A DNA stretch of 64,000 nucleotides from G963663495 sp963663495 (GCA_963663495.1 OY760427.1:3472001-3536000); one strand, 5' to 3'; positions 17,534-27,114 are shown, counted from the stretch's first letter. The notes: generated by a model from the sequence alone, not told the origin. Numbers and translations: made by a program.

Positions 17534-19933
17534 TCAGCGGGAAACAGCGCCAGGGTAGAATGATACCGTTGAAGACACTTCTACAAGCTCACCTGGCCCT
17601 CGCGGTTTATGAAGCCTATAGGGTTCAAACGCGAGGTATGGCGCTATATGCATATCGTAGAACCTGCTCAACGGCCGACCGCTTTGTCCGCCTGGATAAA
17701 TACCGTACCCCACCGGCGGCCGCTTCGAAAAGTCAACTACCACACGCCAACTGGCGCTATGCGTCGTAGGCATGCCACCCCCAGGAGATACCGTCTCATC
17801 AAACCCCGGAAACGGAAACGGGCCACGCGAAAGCTCACCAATCGCGTCAAGACCCATCAAATGCTCGAAAACAATACCGGAATTATCTCTCCGCACCGCG
17901 CCGATATCTTCCACACTCGAAGCGGTGCGCTCCAAAGCCAACGCCACCAACCTGCGGGTATCTTCCTTGATGGGCGTTGCCACTACATCCAACCAATCGG
18001 ACCCCTCCCGGAGCATGTGAAGTAGCGTAAAATCCTTTGGCTTCGGGCGCCCTGTAAATATTTCCTCGTCCCAGGCCAGTGCACGCAAGGCCTCAAGAAA
18101 CACGCTAAACACCAAGGCAGCCCGACTCTCCAACACTGCCCTGCCATCCCATGCGCTTAGCAACGCGCGAACCCCTTCCGCTTCCACCGACAATGAATTC
18201 AGATCTGCCAAGAACGGCACAAACAAGTCACGCTGCACCACATACATATCACCTTGGTAGTGGATAAAGTCCGAGACTGTATGGAAAGGTCGCTCTTGTA
18301 GCAACTGGTCTATCCTCATGGCTCGGTATGGGTCGGGCCAATCATGACCAAAATAGTATGGGAACGCAGCATCCGTGGGCTGCTGGTTAGCCGAGAACAA
18401 GTAACCCTGGACAGGATTGCGAACATACGGCATCAAGTCGAACGGAACCCACCCGACCCATTCTGCAGCGTCAGTAGTACCATCAAGGAGTCCCACCCCG
18501 TTGCCGCCCCTCCGGACAGGGACCTGCCCTGTAGTCCGAATGCTAATATTTCCTGATGTATCAGCAGCCGCGATATTCTGGGCGGGCATGGCAAAGTCTT
18601 CCAAAGCAGCATCAAATTCTTCCATGCTCGTTGCCCGATTCATGCCTGCCAGCGCATGAAGCGTACGCCCCGGATCGTGCGCAACCCATCTGATAGCTAC
18701 CGCGCCGCTGTCCGTTCGCAAGACAGGCCCAAAGTGAGAATACCAAAGCGTATCAATTTCCACCGATCCACCCTTCACAAGTAACGTGTCAAGCACGATA
18801 TCCAAGGCTTTCCATTCTCCGTTGTATCGGTAGCTCCTCCCGGATGAATCCAGCTCTAGCAGGTAATGGTCCAGAACATCCGCACCCGTGTTGGTAAACA
18901 CCCACCCGATAACATCATTGAAAGCTTCAACCAATACAGGCGTACCGGGCGGCAGCACTCCATACAGGTTGCGCCCCGGCGTGGCAAGGTGTGCTTCATA
19001 CCAAATCGCCGGGAGTCTGAGCGCCAAGTGCATATCACCTGCAAGAATAGGAGCACCGGTACTGCTGCGCTCCGGACCTACCACCCAGTTATTGGAGCCT
19101 GTGGATGCCCGGAATCCGGCCGCCCCCCAGCCTGCAACCTCGCGTGCACCCCTCCTAAAATGCGCCACCACCTTGCCCACTTCAGGATTCTTTGATGCCA
19201 TCCCCGTGATAGCTATGTTGTTTCTGGTTTCACTTGGATACAACAAGGCAAATTCTTCAGCACCGAGCTGATCCCTGAGCACACTGAATGCGGGCTCCTC
19301 TGACCGAAAGGTCAGGTCATAGGCAAAGTATTGCAGCAGGCGGGCGGCATGAAGGGGGCTATACCGATCCGGTCTGTAATCGAACAGCTTGAATTCAAAC
19401 GGCAACTCCGCCGACGAGAGTCCATCAATGTACGTGTTAGCTCCCTCCGCGAACCACTGCGTCAACGCGTATGTCCTGCCACCTTCAGCCGCTAGCCACT
19501 CTACATGCTTGTGAGCACCCCAGTCCATTCCCGTACTCCGTAGGAACCTGTCTGCCTCTACCGCCGCGGCTCCAAATACCTCGGCAAGGCGCCCTGACGC
19601 CACTCTGGGAAGAAAATCCAGCTGCATCAACCTGTCCTGCGCCACGACATACCCGAGCGCCATCACCGCGTCGCGCTCCTTTGATGCGAAGATGTGCGGC
19701 ACTCCGCGTTCATCCCTTTCTACCGTCACAGTGCTATCCAATCCCGAGATGTATACGCTATGGATCGGGGAATGCTCAGCGTGCCTGGCATTGTAGTATA
19801 ACCCACCGGCAGGATCAAGCAGGGAACCCACGGACGCCAGTGGTCCCATTGGCAAGTGCAAGCCGACCTGAAGCAGCGTGCAGAGCAGCGCCCATAGCGC
19901 GGCGAGAATACCGTGCTTAAGGGTTGGACTCAT
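17534..19933 (-). CDS. Penicillin acylase family (Ntn-hydrolase) protein
   Basis: 799 residues, the usual size for precursors of this family. An N-terminal hydrophobic signal or anchor segment (about 8-30) is followed by the alpha-chain region VERDERGVPHIFA and ALGYVVAQDRLMQLD. The autoprocessing site is GSNNWVV, with S280 as the predicted N-terminal nucleophile of the beta chain. Later blocks include GDMHLALRLPAIWYE and FNDVIGWVFTNTGAD. Such enzymes hydrolyse amide bonds in the periplasm, including acyl-homoserine lactones and beta-lactam side chains; the substrate here is unknown. The start overlaps the ParA stop (ATGA), so the two form one transcription unit. Confidence 0.88.
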   Translation of the reverse strand: MSPTLKHGILAALWALLCTLLQVGLHLPMGPLASVGSLLDPAGGLYYNARHAEHSPIHSVYISGLDSTVTVERDERGVPHIFASKERDAVMALGYVVAQDRLMQLDFLPRVASGRLAEVFGAAAVEADRFLRSTGMDWGAHKHVEWLAAEGGRTYALTQWFAEGANTYIDGLSSAELPFEFKLFDYRPDRYSPLHAARLLQYFAYDLTFRSEEPAFSVLRDQLGAEEFALLYPSETRNNIAITGMASKNPEVGKVVAHFRRGAREVAGWGAAGFRASTGSNNWVVGPERSSTGAPILAGDMHLALRLPAIWYEAHLATPGRNLYGVLPPGTPVLVEAFNDVIGWVFTNTGADVLDHYLLELDSSGRSYRYNGEWKALDIVLDTLLVKGGSVEIDTLWYSHFGPVLRTDSGAVAIRWVAHDPGRTLHALAGMNRATSMEEFDAALEDFAMPAQNIAAADTSGNISIRTTGQVPVRRGGNGVGLLDGTTDAAEWVGWVPFDLMPYVRNPVQGYLFSANQQPTDAAFPYYFGHDWPDPYRAMRIDQLLQERPFHTVSDFIHYQGDMYVVQRDLFVPFLADLNSLSVEAEGVRALLSAWDGRAVLESRAALVFSVFLEALRALAWDEEIFTGRPKPKDFTLLHMLREGSDWLDVVATPIKEDTRRLVALALERTASSVEDIGAVRRDNSGIVFEHLMGLDAIGELSRGPFPFPGFDETVSPGGGMPTTHSASWRVVVDFSKRPPVGYGIYPGGQSGRPLSRFYDMHIAPYLAFEPYRLHKPRGPGELVEVSSTVSFYPGAVSR

Positions 19934-20700
19934 GTGTCCGCAACTGGTATTACAAACGTGCGGATCATCTCATCTGTCAGGTTGGCGTAATCAAGAGCTC
20001 CGCGGGACCGTGGTGCGCGGCGGAATATAGAGTACTCACCAGCGTACGCTGCTGCCAGTGCAGCATTGGTCCGAATGACCTGCTGAAACACGGTCGTCTT
20101 ATAGCGATCACGCAGGTATGCGCGGATCGTGGTATGCACCCGCTTCCGGCCATCCACCTGAGTAAGCAGAAAGTACGGAGCAACCAACTTAGGATTTAGC
20201 TTCTTGGTCACCGTCCGGACAGTCTGCCGAGTCTGCTCCGCTCCTTGCAGCGGCTGCACCTCAGGAGTGACCGGGATCACTACAAAGTCTGCCGCAACCA
20301 ACGCGTTGAGGCTGAAGACTGTTAAGGCAGCAGCCGTATCCAAGATGACAACATCGTGCGATGAGGCGGCAGAGAGTGCCTCGCGTACCCACAGCACATC
20401 GGTAGGCTTCGTGAGCAGGCGCAGCTGCTTGGTTAAGTACCCGCTGCTAGGCAATACGTCGAAATCAGGCAGCTCCACAAACGGAATCGCACTCGGGTCC
20501 GCATCCAAACGAAACAGCGCACTAGTGGACGAATGCGGTGGAGGCTCCCTGATCCCAAGCGTCCCCGACAAGAACCCCTGCGGATCCAAGTCTACTACCA
20601 GCGTCTTTACCCCAAGCATTCCCAATGCGGCCGCCACGTTGAGCGCCGAGGTCGTTTTCCCCGTTCCACCTTTATGGTTGCAGAATGCAATAGTGGTCAT
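19930..20700 (-). CDS. ParA-family ATPase
   Basis: 256 residues with a deviant Walker A motif KGGTGKTTSALN (residues 10-21), DLDPQG (about 38) and VVILDTAA (about 115). These define the ParA/Soj/MinD family that positions DNA or protein cargo on the nucleoid or membrane. No parB-like gene follows; the next gene is a penicillin acylase overlapping by 4 bp, an unusual partner. It is transcribed divergently from maf, with a 77-bp shared promoter region. Confidence 0.88.
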   Translation of the reverse strand: MTTIAFCNHKGGTGKTTSALNVAAALGMLGVKTLVVDLDPQGFLSGTLGIREPPPHSSTSALFRLDADPSAIPFVELPDFDVLPSSGYLTKQLRLLTKPTDVLWVREALSAASSHDVVILDTAAALTVFSLNALVAADFVVIPVTPEVQPLQGAEQTRQTVRTVTKKLNPKLVAPYFLLTQVDGRKRVHTTIRAYLRDRYKTTVFQQVIRTNAALAAAYAGEYSIFRRAPRSRGALDYANLTDEMIRTFVIPVADT

Positions 20701-20777
20701 GTCATCCTAAGTTACAGCCAATGAAAAGAGACACCGCCAGACCATAGTCTCCATCACTCTTGGCCCACCGCAAAATA

Positions 20778-21404
20778 ATGCCATCGCTCAATCTCAAGGT
20801 CGCCTTCATACTGGCATCCCAGTCTCCAAGGCGGCGGGCAATCCTTCGCCAGATAGGGATTCCGTTTACTGCCATACCCGCAGATGTTGACGAGTCCGAA
20901 TCCGAATCCGAATCCACCCAGCCGAATGAAATCGTACGGGAACTCGCATTACGGAAAGCTGCTGTCGTCGCCGCCATGTGGCCTTCGGCGTTGGTACTTG
21001 GGGCGGACACCATCGTTTCTGCAGGCGGTATCCTACTGGGTAAGCCGAATACTCTGAGGGAAGCGAAGAACATGCTTCGAATGTTAAGTGGCAGAACTCA
21101 CACAGTCTATACAGGCATTGCACTGATACATGGAGACTCAAGACGAAGGGTTACGGCGGAGGAAGCCACCCGCGTGACCTTTGCTGATCTTACGGACCAG
21201 GAGATCTCGGAATACGTCGCAACAGGAATTCCGATGGACAAGGCCGGAGCCTACGGGATACAGGATGACTACGGATGTGTTTTTGTCAAAGGCATTGAAG
21301 GAGATTATTTCACCGTCGTCGGACTGCCAGCACACCGACTCTACCAACTTATCAGCATGCATTTTACGGACTTGGTTCGAGCGGTACACGCGATTGGAGG
21401 CTAG
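20778..21404 (+). CDS. maf: Maf-like nucleoside triphosphate pyrophosphatase
   Basis: About 208 residues. The N-terminal ILASQSPRRRAILRQIG is the Maf signature, followed by ALVLGADTIVS and LGKPNTLREAKNML. GIQDDYGCVFVKGIEGDYFTVVGLP is the conserved C-terminal block. Maf proteins hydrolyse non-canonical or canonical dTTP/UTP and act in the cytosol. An acidic ESESESE insert near residue 40 is encoded by repeats of GAATCC and is unusual. I chose the ATG at 20778. The gene converges with folB, whose stop lies 2 bp away. Confidence 0.9.
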   Translation: MPSLNLKVAFILASQSPRRRAILRQIGIPFTAIPADVDESESESESTQPNEIVRELALRKAAVVAAMWPSALVLGADTIVSAGGILLGKPNTLREAKNMLRMLSGRTHTVYTGIALIHGDSRRRVTAEEATRVTFADLTDQEISEYVATGIPMDKAGAYGIQDDYGCVFVKGIEGDYFTVVGLPAHRLYQLISMHFTDLVRAVHAIGG

Positions 21405-21406
21405 GC

Positions 21407-21778
21407 TCACGACCCACACGCCATAGAATAGGTCACCTCAACACAATCTGCAGTACCGCCAATCGGTGGATTGGGCTTACGCACCGTCACCTCCATCCAA
21501 TCCACGCACTCGCCCAAAGCCATTACGCATTCTGCAATCCGACCTGCCAAGCGCTCCATAAGGTCATACCGCTCGGCGGTAACAACATGTCGGACCGCGC
21601 TATGGACCTGCTCATAATCCACTGTCGCTTCCAAGTCATCCGTGCGGGTGGCCTCGTCTGAGCGCAAGTGCATAACTACATCCACCTCGTACCGTCCACC
21701 CATACGATGTTCCTCATCGTAGACCCCATGGTGGGCATAAAAAACCGCATTGCGCAATCGTACCGTACAATGAGCCAT
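21407..21778 (-). CDS. folB: Dihydroneopterin aldolase
   Basis: About 123 residues, the normal length. MAHCTVRLRNAVFYAHHGVYDEE carries the family opening (NAVFYAHHGV, with the conserved glutamate shortly after) and VTVRKPNPPIGGTAD the conserved lysine-proline block near the end. The enzyme cleaves dihydroneopterin to 6-hydroxymethyl-dihydropterin in folate synthesis. The ATG at 21778 is preferred over the upstream in-frame extension, which has no similarity. It lies 81 bp downstream of the sugar kinase gene. Confidence 0.88.
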   Translation of the reverse strand: MAHCTVRLRNAVFYAHHGVYDEEHRMGGRYEVDVVMHLRSDEATRTDDLEATVDYEQVHSAVRHVVTAERYDLMERLAGRIAECVMALGECVDWMEVTVRKPNPPIGGTADCVEVTYSMACGS

Positions 21779-21859
21779 GGGAACGCTAAGAATGCGCGCT
21801 AGCATACGGTGCTGCACAAACCTTCTAAAGTAACCGAACCGCACACCCGGGTCATAGGA

Positions 21860-22795
21860 TCACGTTACGGCTGGGTACGACAGCTCCTCCGGGAATTGCG
21901 CCAGCATCCGCAGCTCGAACAACCGTCGTGCAATAGATTCCTCGGACAGATCAATCAAGCCGTAGGGACCAAAGCTCTCGACAGCAATTGAGGCCAATAC
22001 TGAGCCAAAGATGACGGCTCGCCTAAGAGCCTCCGCAGTAACGGCGCACTCGCCGATCAAGCTGCCGGCAAAACCGCCCAGGAACACATCTCCTGCACCG
22101 GTAGGATCCTGAATTGAAACGACCGGGAACGCAGGAACAGCGAACACCTGGGTACCTGTAAACAGCATGGCACCATGCTCGCCTTTCTTAACCACCAATG
22201 CATGCGGCCCCATGGAATGTACCTTGCGGGCAGCAACCAACAGGGAAGATTCAGCCGCCAGTTGGCAGGCTTCCTCGTCATTAATTATCAGGCAATCCAC
22301 TCGTGGCAGGAGCCTTTCCAAGTCCTCGCGGGTGTTCCGTATCCAATAGTTCATAGTATCAGCCACCACATACCCTGCGTTGGGCACCCGATCTAGTACC
22401 AAGTGCTGGACTACCGGGTCCAAGTTCCCCAAACACAAGATTTCGCACGCCTGATATGCCTCCGGGATTATCGGCCTGAAACCGGCCAATACATTGAGAT
22501 GCGTATAAAGGGTTTCCCGCTGGTTGGGATCTGTACCGTAGCGTCCGCCCCAGGCAAACGTTTTCTTGCCCCGTTGCACCTCAAGTCCAGAAAGATCTAC
22601 ACCGTGCTGACGTAGGATGCAGGCATACTCCTCAGGGAAGTCCTCTCCCACCACAGCAACCAAACCTACGCCATTGGTCACGTGGCTGGCTGCCAGCGCA
22701 ATGTATGTCGCACTGCCACCCAACATCCCCGCTCTGGATTCGGTGGGAGTCTCCACCAAGTCCAGTCCGACGGTTCCTACCGCAAGTACACGCAC
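21860..22795 (-). CDS. PfkB/ribokinase-family carbohydrate kinase
   Basis: 311 residues. GMLGGSATYIALAAS near the N-terminus and VSIQDPTGAGDVFLGGFAG near residue 230 are the two PfkB signatures; D in DPTGAGD is the catalytic base. LVVKKGEHGAMLF is also typical. It phosphorylates a sugar or nucleoside with ATP; the motif spacing does not identify the substrate. It follows a small membrane-protein gene by 23 bp. Confidence 0.88.
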   Translation of the reverse strand: MRVLAVGTVGLDLVETPTESRAGMLGGSATYIALAASHVTNGVGLVAVVGEDFPEEYACILRQHGVDLSGLEVQRGKKTFAWGGRYGTDPNQRETLYTHLNVLAGFRPIIPEAYQACEILCLGNLDPVVQHLVLDRVPNAGYVVADTMNYWIRNTREDLERLLPRVDCLIINDEEACQLAAESSLLVAARKVHSMGPHALVVKKGEHGAMLFTGTQVFAVPAFPVVSIQDPTGAGDVFLGGFAGSLIGECAVTAEALRRAVIFGSVLASIAVESFGPYGLIDLSEESIARRLFELRMLAQFPEELSYPAVT

Positions 22796-22818
22796 GCAGT
22801 ACCGACCCTACGATCTTG

Positions 22819-23004
22819 TCAATCGCGCAGAAGAACTCCGACAAATACCCCCAAAGCAAATGCACCTACCAAGGCTACCGTGGGGTTCTCCTCAATCCAA
22901 GTCACGGCTGACCGTACGGCTGACGCAGGCTTGCCGGGAGCTGGTTCCTCCGAGACTTCGTCTCGGGTATCAACTTTTGGAGTGGCTTCTTCTTCTGTGA
23001 TCAT
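22819..23004 (-). CDS. Small single-pass membrane protein
   Basis: 61 residues: an acidic N-terminus (MITEEEATPKVDTRDEVSEE), a short linker and one C-terminal membrane segment (NPTVALVGAFALGVFVGVLL), ending RD. This layout resembles the C-terminal part of DUF883/ElaB-like proteins, which anchor to the inner membrane, but similarity is generic. It precedes the PfkB kinase gene on the same strand. Confidence 0.6.
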   Translation of the reverse strand: MITEEEATPKVDTRDEVSEEPAPGKPASAVRSAVTWIEENPTVALVGAFALGVFVGVLLRD

Positions 23005-23077
23005 CTACTCATGTATTTGACGTACATCCGTTTTAACATGTAGTGCGCAAGCATGTTGCGAACCCACGCACGGATTT

Positions 23078-25442
23078 TGACCCAACTTCACATTTTGTGG
23101 TGACAGGAAAATACGGACCTCTAGCATTCCCGCTTGGGGAGCATTTTTTCGTTACCACCTATTGTGATTTACCGGATTGAGTGGGGTTGGTTTAGAGCGG
23201 TTTCATTGCTTGTTTTTTCTGTTGATAGAAGGCCGTATTTGTCCCCAACTCTCCCCACCGGAACAGGGATCGCACCTCCATCTGGAGTTCATTCTCGTAC
23301 CTGTGCTAAGCGACTTCAAACCATTCATGAGTCGGGAAGCTTTTTGGGAGTCTTCGGTTCCATGGGGACCTGTTTGGTTCGGGTCGCATCGGGATCATAG
23401 CTGAATCCCAAGATTTCGAAGACCCGCTCCAACATCGGCGTCAGGTTCTGATCCACATTCAGGGTCAACGCGCGCGTTTGACTCATGGGCAACTTGGTGG
23501 TCACACGTTTGACCTCGTTGAGTTCGTTACGGATCGTATCCCAGCTGTTATGGATCCCAGCTTTCTTGAGTTTGGTGCGAACCAGGTGAGCAACATGATA
23601 GGCCAGCACGGTGATGAATAAATGTCCCACAATTCGGTCATCATTACTGTGATAGACGGGCCTTAAACCCAGATCCGACTTCATCACCCGGAAGGTGTTT
23701 TCAATCTCCGTAAGTCGCCAGTAGGTGCGCGCCACTTCTTGCACCGACCAGTCGGTACGGCTGGTGCGCAGGACATATCCGCCTGCTTCCAGGAGCCGGT
23801 CTTCATGCACTTCACGCTTGGTAAAGCTTACACTCTCGGCATGGTCGGTTTCCTTTTTTTCGTAACCGTCACCTCATAGGTGTGGCTCACCTTCTTGTGT
23901 TTTTCCCTCAGGAGACCGGCTTTTACGAGTACCTTATCATACGTTTTCAGGCAATGGGGAGTGGAGAGTCCTTTATGAAGCTTGGTGAGCGCCTCTTCAT
24001 ATTTTGCACATTTCGTTGCAAAGATCTGCTCCTCGGTGGCCTGCCGGGCCTCGCTGTGCACATACACGAATCGCTCCTGATCTTCCAGCTCATCTTCTTC
24101 TGACTCCCCCTCTTTCGGTTCCTTCTCTTGGGGTTCTCTGTCCTTTTGGGATAACTCCCAAGATCTGATCTTAACCCCACCCGCCGTCTCAAATGCCTGA
24201 TCCGGCTCCCGGGTGGGCACCGCAGGGGCTTGGGTCCGCTGAACACAGATCCAATCCAGCTTCTTTTCTTTCAAATACGCCACATTCTCCTCGGTCGCAA
24301 TGCCCGCATCCATAACGACCGTTGGCATTTTATCCTTCAACTTCTCAATAGCTTGTTTGAGTGTCCCGGGTTCACTCACATTGCCGGGTAAGATCTCCAC
24401 ATTACGCGGGAAGCCCGATGCGTCCAGAGTCAAGGCCAGCGTGACCAGAGGACAATCATTGCGCTTCTGCTTACTCCGTCCATATCGTAACAACGCTCCC
24501 TTTTCCTGACCATGGTAAAAGGCGTTGGTCAAATCGTAAAAGATGAGGGTCTCATCACAGTCAAACAACTCCTTCGTGGTTCCATAGAGGCCATCCATGA
24601 TTGCATAACGATGTTCGAATAACCAATCAGAGGTGGCATACAATGTATTAAGGCACGGCAGCTTTGTATGGAGGATTTCCATGATACTGGAGGTGTTGGT
24701 CATCCAGCGATGCGTTGCCCGTTCACTGCCTGGACTGAGCATGCGTCCGACAATGACCGCGCAGGCAAGTTGGACATGATTTTCAGGGAGCTTGAGCTGC
24801 CGGAGGATTTCAGGGAGCTTCAGTTGCTTGATTGCTTCCATGGCCAGACGCTCGCCCGCCACCGTGCATGAGTTGGTATGTGTGACCTGGTCGGGAAGAA
24901 TCTTGACCGATTCTACCGGGGGTTTGGCATAGATATCAAACCCTTGATCCAGGAGTCGCTTTGCAATGTCGTCCACGGCATTATGGAAGTCCTGGTTTTT
25001 GTTCTCAAAGGCTAGGGCGGGTTGTCCTTTGAGACATGCGACCACCGTTCGGATCAGTTCAGGCCAATCGGGTTTGGGGATTGGAAACTCCTGTCCGAGA
25101 TTGAGGAGGGTTTTGTGTCGGCTGACTCCTTTGATCCGTTGGGATTGAAGCAGGAGGGCGCTGCGGGATTGTTCGCCGTTTTTGCGTGTGTACCGGTTGG
25201 CTCGGATAAACATAATGGGGATAGGCAATGATGTAGGAGGGATACGAGGCGATTTTCCGGGGGGTGCCCCTCCCTGCAATAATCACTACAACGGCAATTT
25301 GCCAATAACCGAAGGCAAATTGGGTCAAAAAGGCGGCAAACGGCCAAGAACCAGCCATAGATTGGCCGATTTGGATGGAAAAGAAGGCTAGACTGACTCT
25401 GAAGTCAGTAATTTTTCAGAGCGAAATGTGAACTTGGGTTAA
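23078..25442 (-). mobile_element. IS1634-family element, copy 1
   Basis: About 2.36 kb bounded by imperfect inverted repeats: TTGACCCAACTTCACATTTT on the left and the complement of AAATGTGAACTTGGGTTAA on the right. It holds one transposase gene broken into two frames. GGAT occurs just outside both ends and could be a short target duplication. It is a different subtype from copy 2, with other termini. Confidence 0.8.
23325..25213 (-). pseudogene. IS1634 transposase with -1 frameshift at an A7 run
   Basis: The N-terminal frame (start ATG 25213, MFIRANRYTRKNGEQSRS) holds the DDE aspartates in IFYDLTNAFYHG and TVVMDAGIAT. It stops at 23828. The C-terminal frame (23325-23820) carries YWRLTEIENTFRVMKSDLGL with the catalytic glutamate. 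The two join at ACGAAAAAAAGG: stepping back one base gives KKETDHAESVSFTKREVHED, which matches the unbroken copy at 48971-50848. It is either a mutation or ribosomal/transcriptional slippage on the A run; copy 2 has only five A's and no break. Confidence 0.8.
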
Positions 25443-25622
25443 GGATGCTCTGTATCTTGCGGGCGTCATGGATGCATCTTCTTGCGGGCCGTCATTCATA
25501 CGAGGCATCAGACGATTGTTGGGTCCCTCCCACCGCTGGCGCGCCGTATGCAGGAATATTGCCCGCCATACGATGATCATTCAAGAAGATTCGTAGCCAT
25601 GCAACAAGAGCGCACAAGCACG
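25443..25622. other. Short gene-free stretch between two mobile elements
   Basis: About 180 bp between the IS1634 end and the tnpB unit. Before the tnpB unit landed it was joined to the HU upstream region, so it may include the old HU promoter. I see no gene in it. Confidence 0.3.
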
Positions 25623-25630
25623 TAAGCTAA

Positions 25631-25801
25631 GGGAGTTATATGGCTGAGTGCCACGCGTTTTCGCAGGAGTTACTTTTTGTGCTTTGGGGGTGCAGACAGG
25701 ATGGCTTTCGCCAGTTTTTCATAATCAGTGCCCGCTTTTCACGAAAAACTGCAATTATTTCAAATACCTCAACACGTGGGTATTCATGCTATATAATTGC
25801 C
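25631..25801 (+). repeat. 171-bp IS1595-derived MITE, copy 1
   Basis: Ends GGGAGTTATATGGCTGAGTG (left) and the complement of GGCAATTATATAGCATGAA (right). The interior contains the reverse complement of the last codons of the small ORF at 45119-45283, showing origin by internal deletion of the ISXO2-like element. Same length as copies 2 and 3. Confidence 0.85.
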
Positions 25802-27087
25802 ATATATTAGGGAGTTATATAACACAGTGCCATGCCCGAAACGGTTAGTGCATACCACAATATCACATACAAGCTGTTGCCCGGAAGTCGGAGTAACGCC
25901 AAGCAACTTGCTGGATTAGCGGGTGCGTGTGGGTTTGTGTGGAATGCCATCCTCGCAGAGCAGAGCGAGGCGTACAAGAAAGCGAAAGAGGCTGGACAGA
26001 AGCCGCCCTCGGTAAGCTTCTTCTCGCTGGGGAAGCGGTTCACGGCGCTGCGCCGTACGGTCGAGTGGCTACCTGAATACTCCTTTGGTGTCGTTAGATA
26101 CACATTGAAATATCAGGCGGATGCATGGAAGGCATTCTTCAAGGAGGGTAAGAGAAGACCGAGAATCCATTCCAGACGTGGTAGTACGCCTTCGTTCACG
26201 ATCCCGGATAACGTAAGGGTTCGGGATGGCAAGCTGTATATCCAGAAAGTGGGATATATGGCGCTCCGCAGGCGGGGAGGCAACCCGTACCCTGATGGTA
26301 TACCCGTCAAAGCCACTGTAAAGAAGAACGCCGGCAAAGGGTATGCTGTCATCTGCTACAAGATGGAGGCACCTGTAATAGAGGATACCGGCGGTGCTGT
26401 AGGCATTGACCGTAATTGCGGGCAGGTCGCTATGGTCTCCACAGAGGGCGATACAAGCATTATCAGACAACCGGATACCAAGCGTCTTGATGCCACGTTG
26501 AAGCGGCATCAGCGAAAACTGGCGAGACAGAAGAGAGGCTCCAACCGTCGTAACAGGCGGAAGCATAGAATCGCCCGCATACAGCGCAAGCGTGCTAACG
26601 TCCTCAAGAATGCGAACCACCAGGTAAGTCGCAGTATTGCCCATTGCTCCTCAACGGTGATACTGGAGGACCTGAAGATCAAAGCGATGACACGTTCAGG
26701 TAAGGGGACGATGGAGAGCTTTGGCACAAACGTCAGACAGAAGTCTGGCCTCAACCGTGGGATACTGCGAACAGGTTGGGGCCAGCTAGATCAGATGCTG
26801 GGCTATAAGTGCCGCAAGGTGATAAAGGTTACCGCTGCCTATACCAGTCAGCGGTGTTCTGTGTGTGGGCACACAGAAGCGAGTAACCGTAAGACACGGA
26901 GCAAATTCACGTGTATGTCCTGTGGACATGCGGATCATGCAGACCTGAATGCGGCTGCAAACATACTGGCCTCCGGGATTGGGGCTTCTGCACGGCGAGG
27001 GGCGTTCGGGTTTCCGGCCCCTATGACCCGTGAAATTGATACTAGTGCCTCACTGTGTACAGTTGGTCACTCACGTATATTATTCCC
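25631..27087 (+). mobile_element. MITE-tnpB unit 1 with IS1595-type ends and near-perfect 8-bp duplication
   Basis: 1,457 bp: a 171-bp MITE (25631-25801), the 8-mer ATATATTA, then a 1,278-bp tnpB core (25810-27087). Both parts begin GGGAGTTATAT. The core ends with the complement of GGGAATAATATACG. TAAGCTAA (25623-25630) and TTAGCTAA (27088-27095) flank the whole unit, an 8-bp duplication with one mismatch, as expected for IS1595-family transposition. Unit 2 at 45792-47248 has exactly the same length and the same 8-mer spacer. It encodes no transposase. Confidence 0.8.
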
Positions 27088-27091
27088 TTAG
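25832..27091 (+). CDS. tnpB: TnpB RNA-guided endonuclease-family protein, copy 1
   Basis: 419 residues. RuvC-like catalytic residues are all present: D193 (GIDRNCG), E279 (VILEDLKIKAM) and D371 (HADLNAAANIL). A zinc ribbon lies at C342/C345 and C361/C364 (CSVCGHTEASNRK, CMSCGHADH). TnpB proteins are transposon-encoded nucleases that use an RNA from the element's 3' end to cut DNA. Here the frame runs through the element end and takes its TAG from the target duplication. A hairpin GGGGC...GCCCC at 26999-27021 near the 3' end suits a guide-RNA scaffold. It is flanked by IS1595-type termini; no IS200/IS605 or IS607 transposase is nearby. Confidence 0.88.
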   Translation: MPETVSAYHNITYKLLPGSRSNAKQLAGLAGACGFVWNAILAEQSEAYKKAKEAGQKPPSVSFFSLGKRFTALRRTVEWLPEYSFGVVRYTLKYQADAWKAFFKEGKRRPRIHSRRGSTPSFTIPDNVRVRDGKLYIQKVGYMALRRRGGNPYPDGIPVKATVKKNAGKGYAVICYKMEAPVIEDTGGAVGIDRNCGQVAMVSTEGDTSIIRQPDTKRLDATLKRHQRKLARQKRGSNRRNRRKHRIARIQRKRANVLKNANHQVSRSIAHCSSTVILEDLKIKAMTRSGKGTMESFGTNVRQKSGLNRGILRTGWGQLDQMLGYKCRKVIKVTAAYTSQRCSVCGHTEASNRKTRSKFTCMSCGHADHADLNAAANILASGIGASARRGAFGFPAPMTREIDTSASLCTVGHSRILFP

Positions 27092-27114
27092 CTAACTGTA
27101 TGATAAGGACATCC

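Noticed and set aside
25832..27091. IS200/IS605 element with tnpB
   Set aside because: No Y1 transposase, no subterminal hairpin pair, and the 8-bp duplications and inverted ends point to an IS1595-type carrier.
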